Both the position numbers and the translations under genes were made by a program. From the NCBI GenBank assembly GCA_035547515.1, contig DASZUS010000010.1, forward strand, positions 1 through 31,057: DNA of 31,057 bases, written 5' to 3'. The notes beneath the pieces are model-generated. The model was not told where the DNA came from. It worked only from the letters and a program-made list of their open reading frames with translations, and did no database searches. This document shows positions 10,511 through 22,506 of the stretch, one piece after another. The stretch is from DASZTV01 sp035547515. Lineage in GTDB: Bacteria; Actinomycetota; Actinomycetes; JAFAQI01. The first letter of the stretch is position 1, and each line of letters opens with the position of its first letter.

Positions 10511-11635
10511 GTGCCTGCCGTGCCGATCGAGAAGCTTCGCGGCTGGCCGCTCGACGTTGCGATATCGGTTGCGGTGGGGATCGGGGCGGTCTCGGAGGTC
10601 TTCACCAACCACCTGATCTCACCGAGGACAGCCGCCCTGCCCTGCGAGCTCTTCACCGCAACCGCCCTGGTCGCGCGACGCCGCTACCCGCTGGCCACGG
10701 TCGTCGCGGTGTCCGTGTCGGGCGCCGCCGAGGCGATCGGCGGCGTAGCCATCGACCAGCCGTGGGTGCCACTGGCCGCAATGATGATCGCGACGTACAC
10801 GCTCGTCTCGCGGGCGCGGGTCGATCGGGCAGTCATCGGCTTGCTCTGTACGGCGTTGGCCTTCGCGGTGCAGGTGATCGACCAGCACAAGGGCTTCGGC
10901 AACTTCGCGTTCGGTGCCGCGTTCGTACTCCCGATCTTTCTCGTCGCACGAGCGATGCGCAGGCGGGAGGACCAGGCCGAGCAGGAGGCCCGGCAGAGCG
11001 AGCAGCTCGCGATTGCGGCAGTGGAGGCGGAGCGTCGACGGATTGCCCGCGAGCTGCACGACGTCGTCTCCCACGGTCTCGGCGTGATGGTGCTGCAGGC
11101 CGGCGCAGCGCAGTCGGTGGCGGACCGGGATCCGGCCAAGACCCGTGAGCTGCTCGAGTCGATCCGGCTCACCGGTCTGGAGGCGGTCAACGAGCTCGGC
11201 ACTCTCCTCGCTCTGGTTCGGGCGGAGCCTTCCGACGAGCTTGTGCCGGCGCCGCGCCTGACCGATCTGGAACCGCTGGTCGAGCGGATGCGCGAGGCCG
11301 GCCTCCTCGTGGACCTGGACCTCGACATCTCGAACCTGCACCGCCCGTTGCCGGCACCGCTGGAGCTGTCGGCATACCGGATCGTGCAGGAAGGGCTCAC
11401 CAACGCCCTGAAGTACGCCGCGGGCTCGACCGTCCGGGTGGTGGTCTCGTGCAACGAGCACAGCCTCGACATCGACGTCACCGACTCCGGCCGGCGCGGA
11501 GCGCCCGCGCGAGGAGGCAACCGCCAAGGCCTCGTCGGGGTGACCGAGCGGGTCGCGGTGTTCGGGGGCCGGGTACACGCAGGTCCGGTGGGCGAGGGCT
11601 GGGCGCTGCGGGCGTCGTTGCCCCTTCCATCATGA
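10511..11635 (+). CDS. Two-component sensor histidine kinase (NarL/DesK class)
   Basis: A 374-residue membrane kinase. The N-terminal half (about 13-145) holds four to six hydrophobic segments with no large extracellular domain. A HisKA_3 dimerisation helix follows, with the phospho-acceptor in EAERRRIARELHDVVSH (His183). The ATP-binding domain shows the N-box YRIVQEGLTNALKYA, then DVTDSGRRG, and ends with GLVGVTERVAVFGG. The signal is not evident from sequence. GTG 10511 suits a leaderless start; a second GTG three codons on is possible. The stop overlaps the response regulator ATG (ATGA), so the pair is translated together. Confidence 0.93.
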   Translation: MPAVPIEKLRGWPLDVAISVAVGIGAVSEVFTNHLISPRTAALPCELFTATALVARRRYPLATVVAVSVSGAAEAIGGVAIDQPWVPLAAMMIATYTLVSRARVDRAVIGLLCTALAFAVQVIDQHKGFGNFAFGAAFVLPIFLVARAMRRREDQAEQEARQSEQLAIAAVEAERRRIARELHDVVSHGLGVMVLQAGAAQSVADRDPAKTRELLESIRLTGLEAVNELGTLLALVRAEPSDELVPAPRLTDLEPLVERMREAGLLVDLDLDISNLHRPLPAPLELSAYRIVQEGLTNALKYAAGSTVRVVVSCNEHSLDIDVTDSGRRGAPARGGNRQGLVGVTERVAVFGGRVHAGPVGEGWALRASLPLPS

Positions 11636-12285
11636 TCCGGGTGACCCTCGCCGACGACCAGGAGGTCGTGCGCGCCGGCCTGCGGCTCATCCTCGAAGCG
11701 CACGACGACATCTGCGTCGTCGCCGAGGCCGACGACGGGCGCGGGGCCATCGAGCAGGTGCTCGAGCACAAGCCCGATGTCGCCTTGCTCGACATCCGCA
11801 TGCCCGGCATCGACGGGATCGAGGCCACCCGGCAGATCACCGCGGCTGGCAGCGAGTCGCGGGTGCTGATCCTCACGATGTACGGGCTCGAAGGCAACGT
11901 CTACGACGCGCTGCGGGCGGGTGCGTCGGGCTTCCTGCTCAAGACCGACTCCCCGCAACAGCTCGTCGACGGCGTGCGCGTCGTCGCGACCGGAGACCAG
12001 ATGCTGGCGCCCACGGTCACCCGCGCGCTGGTCGAGCGGTTCGTGTCCGGAGCGCACCCGGACACCGCCGTCGACTCCTTCGACCTCACCGATCGCGAGC
12101 TCGACGTGCTGCGGTTGGTTGCGCGGGGTCAGTCCAACGCCGAGATCGCGTCGAAACTGTTCATCAGCGAAGGCACCGTGAAGACCCACGTGGCACGGAT
12201 CCTGGCGAAGCTCGGCGTGCGCGACCGCACCCAGGCCGTCGTCCTGGCCTACGAGCACGGGATCGTGCGGCCCGGCCAGACCTGA
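11632..12285 (+). CDS. Response regulator, NarL/LuxR family
   Basis: A 217-residue DNA-binding regulator and the partner of the kinase just upstream. The receiver domain (about 1-120) has the acidic pocket LADDQ, the phosphorylated Asp54 in ALLDIRMPG, the conserved Thr in ILTMYG and the Lys in FLLKTD. A LuxR-type helix-turn-helix fills the C-terminus (about 150-210): LTDRELDVLRLVARG, SNAEIASKLFISEGTVKTH, and the LGVRDRTQAVV tail. Start ATG 11632 overlaps the kinase stop by 4 nt. Its targets cannot be read directly; the inverted repeat at 10460 is one candidate. Confidence 0.94.
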   Translation: MIRVTLADDQEVVRAGLRLILEAHDDICVVAEADDGRGAIEQVLEHKPDVALLDIRMPGIDGIEATRQITAAGSESRVLILTMYGLEGNVYDALRAGASGFLLKTDSPQQLVDGVRVVATGDQMLAPTVTRALVERFVSGAHPDTAVDSFDLTDRELDVLRLVARGQSNAEIASKLFISEGTVKTHVARILAKLGVRDRTQAVVLAYEHGIVRPGQT

Positions 12286-12306
12286 CGGCGAGCTCGGCCG
12301 GCAGGG

Positions 12307-12311
<5 letters not shown>
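12281..12311. terminator. Possible two-way terminator between response regulator and clpB
   Basis: CCTGAC (12281-12286) and GTCAGG (12306-12311) are complementary, and each arm contains the stop codon of one of the two convergent genes. The 19-nt loop holds GAGCTC and GCCGGC self-complementary pieces. No U run on either side, so this is a weak call. Confidence 0.35.
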
Positions 12312-14895
<2,584 letters not shown>

Positions 14896-14919
14896 GTCAC
14901 TTGCCTCTACTTCGCGTGA

Positions 14920-14970
14920 TCATGGGCTTGTTGCCAGAAACGCCGGGCGTGTCTGCTTGAAAGCCCATGA
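14920..14970 (-). terminator. Long stem-loop between hspR and clpB
   Basis: TCATGGGCTT (14920-14929) and AAGCCCATGA (14961-14970) are exact complements. Inside them CAGAAACGCC (14935-14944) and GGCGTGTCTG (14946-14955) pair with one mismatch. The result is a two-stage hairpin of 51 bases with an internal loop. It starts 10 nt past the hspR stop. No U run follows on the minus strand, so it could be a U-less terminator, a processing or stability element that tunes clpB read-through, or a dispersed REP-like palindrome. The fold is seen; the role is inferred. Confidence 0.6.
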
Positions 14971-14979
14971 CCACCGGGG

Positions 14980-15447
14980 TCATCGGGGTGGTTGGGGTCG
15001 CCAGACGACGATCTCTGGCGGGGTGACGGGCACCAGGTCGCGGCGGTAGGAGCGGTGGACCGCCTGTTCCCGGCGGGCCATCTCGCCATGCATCGCCTCG
15101 AGCTCGGCGAGCACCTCCGTGAGGCGCTGCTGCAGCGCTGACACGTGCGCCTCGAGCTCGAGGATCCGCTTCACGCCGGCGAGGTTGATGCCCTCGTCCT
15201 GGGAGAGCCGCTGCACCTCGCGCAGCATCGCGATGTCGCGCGCCGAGTAGCGGCGCCCGCGGCCACTGGTCCGGCCTGGTGAGACCAGACCCATCCGGTC
15301 GTAGGCCCGCAGGGTCTGCGGGTGCATCCCGGCCAGCGTCGCCGCCACCGAGATCACGAAGACCGGCGCATCGTCGGGCACGTTGCCCGACGGCCGGAAA
15401 TCGTCGGGCACGTTGCCCGAGGGCCTGAAGGAGAAGTCGTCAGCCAC
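14980..15447 (-). CDS. hspR: HspR heat-shock repressor (MerR family)
   Basis: Represses the dnaK operon by binding HAIR operators, with DnaK as co-repressor in related actinobacteria. The 155-residue protein has a MerR-type winged helix-turn-helix (about 29-75: FVISVAATLAGMHPQTLRAYDRMGLV, read as two pieces, and SGRGRRYSARD), the LSQDEGINLAGVKRILELE hinge, and a coiled coil (about 95-130). The N-terminus carries FRPSGNVPDD twice in tandem before the domain, an addition I do not expect in HspR. The GTG start overlaps the dnaJ stop by 8 nt. Two HAIR-like sites before dnaK support autoregulation. Confidence 0.94.
   Translation of the reverse strand: MADDFSFRPSGNVPDDFRPSGNVPDDAPVFVISVAATLAGMHPQTLRAYDRMGLVSPGRTSGRGRRYSARDIAMLREVQRLSQDEGINLAGVKRILELEAHVSALQQRLTEVLAELEAMHGEMARREQAVHRSYRRDLVPVTPPEIVVWRPQPPR
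15371..15430. repeat. 30-bp tandem duplication in the hspR 5' end
   Basis: Units 15371-15400 and 15401-15430 agree at 27 of 30 bases, with the first 20 identical, and encode the doubled FRPSGNVPDD. Each unit also contains the palindrome CGGGCA-CGT-TGCCCG, so the mRNA start can form two identical hairpins. Confidence 0.85.
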
Positions 15448-16651
15448 CGTTCGCTCCCGCGGTCGTCCGGGTTGTCGACGCCGCGCCGGTCATCGCGTCG
15501 AGATGGGCGCGCGGGTTTTCCGGCGCGGCCTCGGCGTACGCCGCCAGTGCGGCCTTCGCCTCCTCGCTGAGCTTCACCGGCACCGTCACCTCGACGGTGA
15601 CGAGCAGGTCGCCCTTCGAGCCGTCGCGGCGGGCCACGCCCTTGCCCCGCACTCGCAGCACCCGACCGCTCGCGGTGCCGGCGGGGATCTTCACCGTCAC
15701 CGGCGGACCATCGAGAGTCGGCACCTTGACGGTCGTCCCCGTCGCGGCTTCGGGGAAGGTGACCGGCACAGTCAGCGTCAGGTTGTCGCCCTTGCGACCG
15801 AACAGCTCGTGCTTGCCGACGTGCACGAGCACCAGCAGGTCGCCGGGCGGACCACCGCGCTCGCCCGGCTCGCCCTTGCCCTTGAGCCGGATGCGCTTGC
15901 CGTCGGCGACCCCGGCGGGAATGCGCGCCCGCAGCGTCCGGGTGGTGATGGCCTCGCCGGTGCCGGAGCAGGTCGGGCACGGGTCGTCGACGAGCAGGCC
16001 ACGACCGCGGCACTCGCGGCACGGTTCGGCGAAGGCAAACCCGCCCTGGTTGTTCGTCGACATCCCGGTGCCTGAGCACCTCGGGCAGACCCGGGTCGCA
16101 GTCCCCGGCTTCGCGCCGGAGCCGCGGCAGATGGGACAGGTGTGCGGGCCCGAGATCGTCAGCGGAAGCGTGACCCCGGCGGCCGCGTCGGTGAAGGAGA
16201 TCGTGACCTCGGCCTCGACGTCGGCGCCGCGGCGCGGGGTCGAGGCGCGACCCCGGCCACCGCCGCCGAACAGCCCGCCGAAGAGGTCGCCGAGCCCTCC
16301 GCCGCCGCCGGCGGTAGCCCCGCCGAACAGGTCGCCCAGGTCGAACGTCGTCGCCCCGCCCGGGCCGGGCCGGCCGCCGTACCCGGCGCCCGGCGGCATC
16401 CGGAAGCCGCCGCCCGCGAACATGGCCCGCGCCTCGTCGTACTCCTTGCGCTTGGCCGTGTCGGAGAGCACGTCGTAGGCCTCGGAGACCTCCTTGAACT
16501 TCTCCTCGGCCTTCGCGTCCCCCGCATTGGCGTCCGGGTGGTGCTGGCGAGCGAGCTTGCGGTAGGCCTTCTTGATGTCGGCGGCCGAGGCGTCCTCCGG
16601 GACGCCGAGCGTGGCGTAGTAGTCCTTCTCGATGTAGTCACGAGCGCTCAT
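15440..16651 (-). CDS. dnaJ: DnaJ (Hsp40) co-chaperone
   Basis: Delivers substrates to DnaK and stimulates its ATPase. The 403-residue type-I DnaJ has a J domain (about 8-75) with HPD in ARQHHPDANAGD, a Gly/Phe-rich linker (about 80-135) with repeated GDLFGG, a zinc domain with all four CxxCxGxG motifs (CPICRGSG, CPRCSGTG, CRECRGRG, CPTCSGTG), and the C-terminal substrate-binding beta domains. A strong AAAGGAGGG Shine-Dalgarno lies before ATG 16651. Its 3' end overlaps hspR by 8 nt and it follows grpE by 41 nt, the standard actinobacterial dnaK operon order. Confidence 0.97.
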   Translation of the reverse strand: MSARDYIEKDYYATLGVPEDASAADIKKAYRKLARQHHPDANAGDAKAEEKFKEVSEAYDVLSDTAKRKEYDEARAMFAGGGFRMPPGAGYGGRPGPGGATTFDLGDLFGGATAGGGGGLGDLFGGLFGGGGRGRASTPRRGADVEAEVTISFTDAAAGVTLPLTISGPHTCPICRGSGAKPGTATRVCPRCSGTGMSTNNQGGFAFAEPCRECRGRGLLVDDPCPTCSGTGEAITTRTLRARIPAGVADGKRIRLKGKGEPGERGGPPGDLLVLVHVGKHELFGRKGDNLTLTVPVTFPEAATGTTVKVPTLDGPPVTVKIPAGTASGRVLRVRGKGVARRDGSKGDLLVTVEVTVPVKLSEEAKAALAAYAEAAPENPRAHLDAMTGAASTTRTTAGANGG

Positions 16652-16692
16652 CGCCGGCGTCCCTCCTTTCGATACGTGTCAGTGGTCGTGGC

Positions 16693-17333
16693 TCACTCCG
16701 CCGGCTGCTCGGCAGGCTCGGCCGGCTGGGCGTGCTCGGGTTCGAGTACGGCGACCCGAGCCGGGCGAAGCACGCGCTCGCCCACCCGGTAGCCGGGCTG
16801 GTAGATCTCGGAGCACACCGGCTCGCTGACCTCCGCCGACAAGCCGTGCGTCAGCGCCTCGTGAACCGTGGGGTCGAACGGCTCGCCCGCGTCGCCGAAG
16901 CGGGTGAGCCCGAGCTTCGTCAGCGTCGCGTCCAGGCCGTCGGCGACCAGCGCGAACCCGCCAGTGACCTCACCGTGGGCCCGTGCCCGGTCCAGATCGT
17001 CGAGCACCGGCAGCAAGCCGATCATCACCGAGGCAAGTGCGGCTTCGCCGACCGCCTGCCGGTCACGCTCGACGCGGCGCCGGTAGTTGGCGTACTCCGC
17101 CTGCACGCGCTGCAGGTCCGCGGTCAGCTCCGCGACCTGGTCGTCGGTGGCTGCGCCGCCGCCGGCCGCCGGTGCCGGATCGCCGGGTGCCGGCTGGGGC
17201 TGGCTCGCCGGGTCGGCGAGGTCCGGGATGTCGGTACGGCGCTGACCGGTCGAGGGATCGAGCCGGCGCTTGTCCCGGACGACGGGGGCATCGCCCTCGC
17301 CGCCCGGGAAGCCGCCGGCAAACTCGTCCGAGG

Positions 17334-17337
<4 letters not shown>
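16693..17337 (-). CDS. grpE: GrpE nucleotide exchange factor
   Basis: Releases ADP from DnaK. The 214-residue protein has a disordered Pro/Ala/Gly-rich N-terminus (about 1-60), a long dimeric coiled coil (about 65-105, with LQRVQAEYANYRRRVERDR), the MIGLLPVLDDLDRARAHGE helix, and the beta domain with FDPTVHEALTHG and QPGYRVGERVLRPARVAV, which are the GrpE signature regions. The tail is a Glu/Pro/Ala repeat. It starts at GTG, overlapping the dnaK stop as GTGA, so the two are translationally coupled. Confidence 0.96.
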
Positions 17338-19184
<1,847 letters not shown>

Positions 19185-19228
19185 GGGTGTGCTCCCTCTT
19201 CTTGTTCTCTGGCTCAGTCCGTCTCAGG

Positions 19229-19249
19229 ATTGAGCCGGTCTCGCTCAGG
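19229..19249. promoter_or_regulatory. hspR: Downstream HAIR-like HspR operator of dnaK
   Basis: ATTGAGC-N7-GCTCAGG keeps the TTGAG...CTCA-G core and exact 7-bp spacing of the HAIR consensus (CTTGAGT-N7-ACTCAAG), though it matches less well than the upstream site. It overlaps the candidate -10 and start site. Confidence 0.55.
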
Positions 19250-19275
19250 TTAACCCGGGGGTCTGTCGTTGTCAT
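19247..19275 (-). promoter_or_regulatory. Candidate dnaK operon promoter
   Basis: On the minus strand, -35 ATGACA (19275-19270) and -10 TAACCT (19252-19247) are 17 bp apart, five of six bases matching TTGACA and fitting TANNNT. The predicted start is near 19240. A GGAAT (19278-19274) with GTT 19 bp further (19254-19252) also resembles a SigR/SigH-type stress promoter in the same place. Both would be flanked by the two HAIR-like sites. Confidence 0.55.
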
Positions 19276-19280
19276 TCCCA

Positions 19281-19301
19281 CTTGAGCGAATCTGACTCAA
19301 C
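19281..19301. promoter_or_regulatory. hspR: Upstream HAIR operator (HspR site) of dnaK
   Basis: CTTGAGC-N7-ACTCAAC matches 12 of 14 defined bases of the HAIR consensus CTTGAGT-N7-ACTCAAG with the right spacing. It lies just upstream of the candidate dnaK -35. With hspR in the operon, this is the expected autoregulatory site. Confidence 0.85.
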
Positions 19302-19360
19302 TTTTTGAACGTCGATCGATCAAGGTGGATTCCCGGCCTGCCCGGCGTACCGTTCGAGGA

Positions 19361-19507
19361 GTGCTGAGCCGGCTGCAGGACAGGCGCGGGGAGCCGTCGC
19401 TACGCACCCGCGCCATGGCAGCGCTGGTGATCCTCGGCCTGGTCGTGCTGACCGCGCCGCTGGTCGTGATCCCGGTGATCAGCTGGATCGCACACCAGTT
19501 GCTCTAG
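19361..19507 (+). CDS. Tiny single-span membrane protein (48 residues)
   Basis: A short basic N-terminus (VLSRLQDRRGEPSLRTR) is followed by one hydrophobic segment of about 28 residues up to the stop (ALVILGLVVLTAPLVVIPVI within it). Small hydrophobic proteins of this build are common in actinobacteria but I cannot name the family. GTG 19325 would give 60 residues. I prefer GTG 19361 because TACCGT (19348-19353) lies 7 nt before it and no Shine-Dalgarno supports either codon. It is divergent from dnaK and precedes the EtfD-like gene by 45 nt. Confidence 0.6.
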   Translation: MLSRLQDRRGEPSLRTRAMAALVILGLVVLTAPLVVIPVISWIAHQLL

Positions 19508-19540
19508 GCCGCACGAGCGAATAAGTGCGGACCGAATAAG

Positions 19541-19546
19541 TAAAGT
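19541..19546 (+). promoter_or_regulatory. Candidate -10 of a leaderless EtfD-like gene transcript
   Basis: TAAAGT lies 6 nt before GTG 19553. A 9-bp direct repeat CGAATAAGT (19518-19526 and 19533-19541) precedes it at a 15-bp period. The first copy falls at the -35 position. Confidence 0.45.
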
Positions 19547-19552
19547 GCCGGG

Positions 19553-21781
19553 GTGACTGTTCGCCTGATTGCCGGCATCGCCGTCTCGCTCGCCGCTTTT
19601 GCGGTCGCGCTCTACCGCCTGCAGTGGCTGGGCCGGCTGGTGCTCGCCGGCGCACCGATCCCGCCGGAGCGCAGGCCGAACGTGCTCGGCGCGATCAGGG
19701 CGCAGATCGTCGACGTATTCGCGCAGCGCAAGCTGTTCAAGGTCAAGGGCTCGGGTACCGCCCACGCCTTCACCTTCTGGGGCTTCGTCGTCCTCCTCCT
19801 GACGATCATCGAGGCCTACGGCGCGCTGTTCCAGCGAGACTTCGCGATTCCCGGCATCGGCCGCAGCCGCGCGCTCGGCCTGATCGAGGACATCTTCGCC
19901 GTCGCCGTGCTGCTCGGCATCATCACCTTCACTTGCATCCGGCTCGCGCGCTCACCGCACCGCATCGGGCGCAAGTCGCGGTTCTACGGCTCGCACGTGG
20001 ACCAGGCGTACATGGTGCTCGGGATGATCTTCCTCGTCATCGCGACGCTGCTGCTCTACCGGGGCGCGCAGCTGTCGAACGGCTACTTCCCCTACCAGCA
20101 CGACGGGTGGTGGCCGTTCGCCTCCAAGGCCGTCAGCTACATCGTCCCGGGCGGCATCACCTTCGAGTCGACGTTCGTCGTCGCGCAGATCGCCGTGGTC
20201 GTGGGGTTCCTGGTGTTCCTGCTCTACGGCAAGCACATGCACATCGTTACGGCACCCATCAACGCGTCGCTGAAGCGGCACCCGAAAGCCCTCGGCGCCC
20301 TGGGTACGACGCCGGACCTCGAGAAGCTGATGGAGGACGAGAACGCCGTCCTCGGCGTGGGCCAGGTCGACCAGTTCCACCAGCAACAGCTGCTGCAGAC
20401 GCTGGCCTGCACCGAGTGCGGCCGCTGCCAGGACAAGTGCCCCGCGTGGAACACCGGCAAGCCGTTGAACCCGAAGCTGGTCATCACCGGGATCCGCGAC
20501 GCGATGTTCGCTGAGGCGCCGAGACTGATCGGCGGCGACACCGAGGCCGAGCCGAAGATGCTGGTCCCGGACGTGATCGACCCGGACGTCCTGTGGTCGT
20601 GCACCACATGCGGCGCCTGCGTCGAGGAGTGCCCGGTCGACATCGAGCACGTCGACGCGATCGTCGACATGCGCCGCTACCAGGTGCTGATGGAGTCGTC
20701 GTTCCCGAGCGAGGCCGGGACGATGCTGCGCAACATCGAGAACCAGGGCAACCCCTGGGGCCTTCGCGCGGACATGCGTACCGAATGGCTCGAGGGGATC
20801 GACTTCGAGATCCCGATCGTCGAGGACACGATCCCCGACGACGTCGAGTGGCTCTACTGGGTCGGCTGCGCGGGCTCCCTCGACGACCGGGCGCGGCGCT
20901 CGACGCGGGCGATCGCGAAGGTGTTCCACGCCGCCGGGGTGAAGTTCGCGATCCTCGGCCCGCAGGAGGCGTGCACCGGAGACCCGGCCCGGCGGATGGG
21001 CAACGAGTACCTGTTCCAGGAGATGGCCAAGGCCAACATCGAGATCCTCGACGGCGTCGGCGCCAAGAAGATCGTCGCCTCCTGCCCGCACTGCTTCAAC
21101 ACGATCGGCAACGAGTACCCGTCACTGGGCGGCAACTACGAGGTCGTGCACCACTCGCAGCTGCTCGGCCGGCTAGTCGCGGAGGGCAAGCTCTCCCCGC
21201 AGGACCCGATCGTCGCGAGGCTGACCTATCACGACCCCTGCTACCTCGGGCGCCACAACAACGTGATGGACGCGCCGCGCACCGTGCTCGACGCCGTACC
21301 CGGCCTCGAGCGGGTCGAGATGCACCGCCACGGCAAGCGCGGCTTCTGCTGCGGCGCCGGCGGCGCCCGCATGTGGATGGAGGAGCGGATCGGCAAGCGG
21401 GTCAACGTCGAGCGCACCGAGGAGGCGATCGACACCGGCGCCGAGATCATCGCGACGTCGTGCCCGTACTGCCTGATCATGCTCGACGACGCGGTCAACG
21501 GGAAGCGCGCCGAGGGCATGACGAAGCAGGTCCGCGTCATCGACATCGCCCAGGTGCTCGCCGACTCGATCGGCCTGCGTAAGGTGCCGGCGATGGCAGG
21601 TGCCCCGGCGAGCGAGGCGGAGGCCGACACGGCAGCTCCCAGCGCCGGCGCGCCGGCCGACGCGACCGCCTCCGAGCCGACGCCGGCTCAGCCGCTCGAG
21701 GAGTCGACGACGAACCCGGAGACTCCGGCGGTCGACCCGTCCGGGCCGTACCCCGACGACCACGACGGCCCCGTCGAGTAG
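19553..21781 (+). CDS. EtfD-like membrane iron-sulfur oxidoreductase
   Basis: A 742-residue protein matching the Rv0338c (EtfD) family. That protein is thought to pass electrons from electron-transfer flavoprotein, reduced by acyl-CoA dehydrogenases, to the menaquinone pool. The N-terminus (about 1-230) has five membrane segments and His residues (71, 229, 231) that could bind haem. Two 4Fe-4S motifs follow: Cys286/289/292/296 and Cys350/353/356/360. Next are two CCG domains. The first has Cys439, Cys474, Cys511 and Cys514, with ACTG in place of CCG. The second has Cys563, Cys599-600, Cys637 and Cys640. The tail (about 680-742) is Pro/Ala/Glu-rich. No etfBA is in the window. Confidence 0.88.
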   Translation: MTVRLIAGIAVSLAAFAVALYRLQWLGRLVLAGAPIPPERRPNVLGAIRAQIVDVFAQRKLFKVKGSGTAHAFTFWGFVVLLLTIIEAYGALFQRDFAIPGIGRSRALGLIEDIFAVAVLLGIITFTCIRLARSPHRIGRKSRFYGSHVDQAYMVLGMIFLVIATLLLYRGAQLSNGYFPYQHDGWWPFASKAVSYIVPGGITFESTFVVAQIAVVVGFLVFLLYGKHMHIVTAPINASLKRHPKALGALGTTPDLEKLMEDENAVLGVGQVDQFHQQQLLQTLACTECGRCQDKCPAWNTGKPLNPKLVITGIRDAMFAEAPRLIGGDTEAEPKMLVPDVIDPDVLWSCTTCGACVEECPVDIEHVDAIVDMRRYQVLMESSFPSEAGTMLRNIENQGNPWGLRADMRTEWLEGIDFEIPIVEDTIPDDVEWLYWVGCAGSLDDRARRSTRAIAKVFHAAGVKFAILGPQEACTGDPARRMGNEYLFQEMAKANIEILDGVGAKKIVASCPHCFNTIGNEYPSLGGNYEVVHHSQLLGRLVAEGKLSPQDPIVARLTYHDPCYLGRHNNVMDAPRTVLDAVPGLERVEMHRHGKRGFCCGAGGARMWMEERIGKRVNVERTEEAIDTGAEIIATSCPYCLIMLDDAVNGKRAEGMTKQVRVIDIAQVLADSIGLRKVPAMAGAPASEAEADTAAPSAGAPADATASEPTPAQPLEESTTNPETPAVDPSGPYPDDHDGPVE

Positions 21782-21790
21782 CGAAGCGCG

Positions 21791-21805
21791 TCGCCGGTCA
21801 GGCGA
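21791..21805. terminator. Weak hairpin at the EtfD-like/dcd convergent junction
   Basis: TCGCC (21791-21795) and GGCGA (21801-21805) pair around GGTCA, which contains the dcd stop. Only 16 bp separate the two convergent genes. No U run is seen, so it is a weak two-way terminator candidate. Confidence 0.3.
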
Positions 21806-22376
21806 TGTCGCCGCGCCGGAAGCTGATGCTCGACCGGGACGGCGTCGGTCCGCGCTGCCCCTGGTAGCGCGAGCCGTAGATCGCCGAGCCGTAGGGGTGC
21901 TCGGCGGGTGAGGTCAGCCGGAAAACGCAGACCTGGCCGATCTTCATGCCTGGCCACAGCTTGATCGGGAGCGTCGCGACGTTGGAGAGCTCCAGCGTCA
22001 CGTGGCCGGAGAACCCGGGATCGATGAACCCGGCCGTCGAGTGGGTCAGCAGCCCGAGGCGCCCGAGCGAGCTCTTCCCCTCCAGCCGCGCAGCGATGTC
22101 ATCGGCGAGGCTGATCACCTCGTACGTCGACCCCAGCACGAACTCGCCCGGATGCAGGATGAACGGCTCGTCCACCCCGACCTCGACGAGGCGGGTCAGG
22201 TCCTCCTGCTCCTCCGCAGGGTCGATGTGCGGGTAGCGGTGGTTTTCGAAGACTCGGAACAGCCGGTCGAGCCGGACATCGATGCTGGACGGCTGCACCA
22301 GGGTCTCGTCGTACGGATCGATCCCGAGCCGCCCGGCAGCCACCTCAGCCTTGATGTCGCGGTCGGAGAGAAGCAC
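21798..22376 (-). CDS. dcd: dCTP deaminase (probably bifunctional dCTP deaminase/dUTPase)
   Basis: Converts dCTP toward dUMP for thymidylate synthesis. The 192-residue protein starting (GTG)LLSDRDIKAEV matches actinobacterial Dcd (about 190), many of which both deaminate dCTP and hydrolyse dUTP. Visible are QPSSIDVRLDRLFRVF, the catalytic EGKSSLGRLGLLTHSTAGFID stretch (in parts: EGKSSLGRLG and THSTAGFIDPG), LELSNVATLPIKLWPGMKIGQ and the C-terminal YGSRYQGQRGPTPSR. The open frame runs 12 codons further to 22412, but TATCTT lies exactly 6 nt before GTG 22376, so I use that. Bifunctionality is inferred from the family. Confidence 0.93.
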   Translation of the reverse strand: MLLSDRDIKAEVAAGRLGIDPYDETLVQPSSIDVRLDRLFRVFENHRYPHIDPAEEQEDLTRLVEVGVDEPFILHPGEFVLGSTYEVISLADDIAARLEGKSSLGRLGLLTHSTAGFIDPGFSGHVTLELSNVATLPIKLWPGMKIGQVCVFRLTSPAEHPYGSAIYGSRYQGQRGPTPSRSSISFRRGDIA

Positions 22377-22382
22377 GCGCAG

Positions 22383-22388
22383 AAGATA
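22383..22388 (-). promoter_or_regulatory. Candidate -10 of a leaderless dcd transcript
   Basis: TATCTT, CTGCGC and GTG follow one another on the minus strand, the same arrangement and the same CTGCGCGTG string as pyrE. Confidence 0.5.
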
Positions 22389-22435
22389 TCGGCGCGCGGC
22401 TATCCTCGGCACGTCGCCGGTACACGCCGGCGCTC

Positions 22436-22506
22436 GCGGGCGTAGTTCAATGGCAGAACATCAGCTTCCCAAGCTGACAGTGCGGGTTCGATTCCCGTCG
22501 CCCGCT
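22436..22506 (+). tRNA. tRNA-Gly, anticodon CCC
   Basis: A complete cloverleaf: acceptor GCGGGCG pairs with CGCCCGC, D-arm GTTC/GAAC, anticodon stem TCAGC/GCTGA around loop TTCCCAA (anticodon CCC, reading GGG), and T-arm with TTCGATT loop. The discriminator is T and CCA is not encoded. TATCCT at 22401-22406 is a possible -10, which would leave a 5' leader of some 20 nt to be removed. Confidence 0.95.

Noticed and set aside
10684..12258. 524-codon minus-strand frame opposite the two-component genes
   Set aside because: Composition and lack of motifs show a shadow; the plus-strand kinase and regulator are unmistakable.
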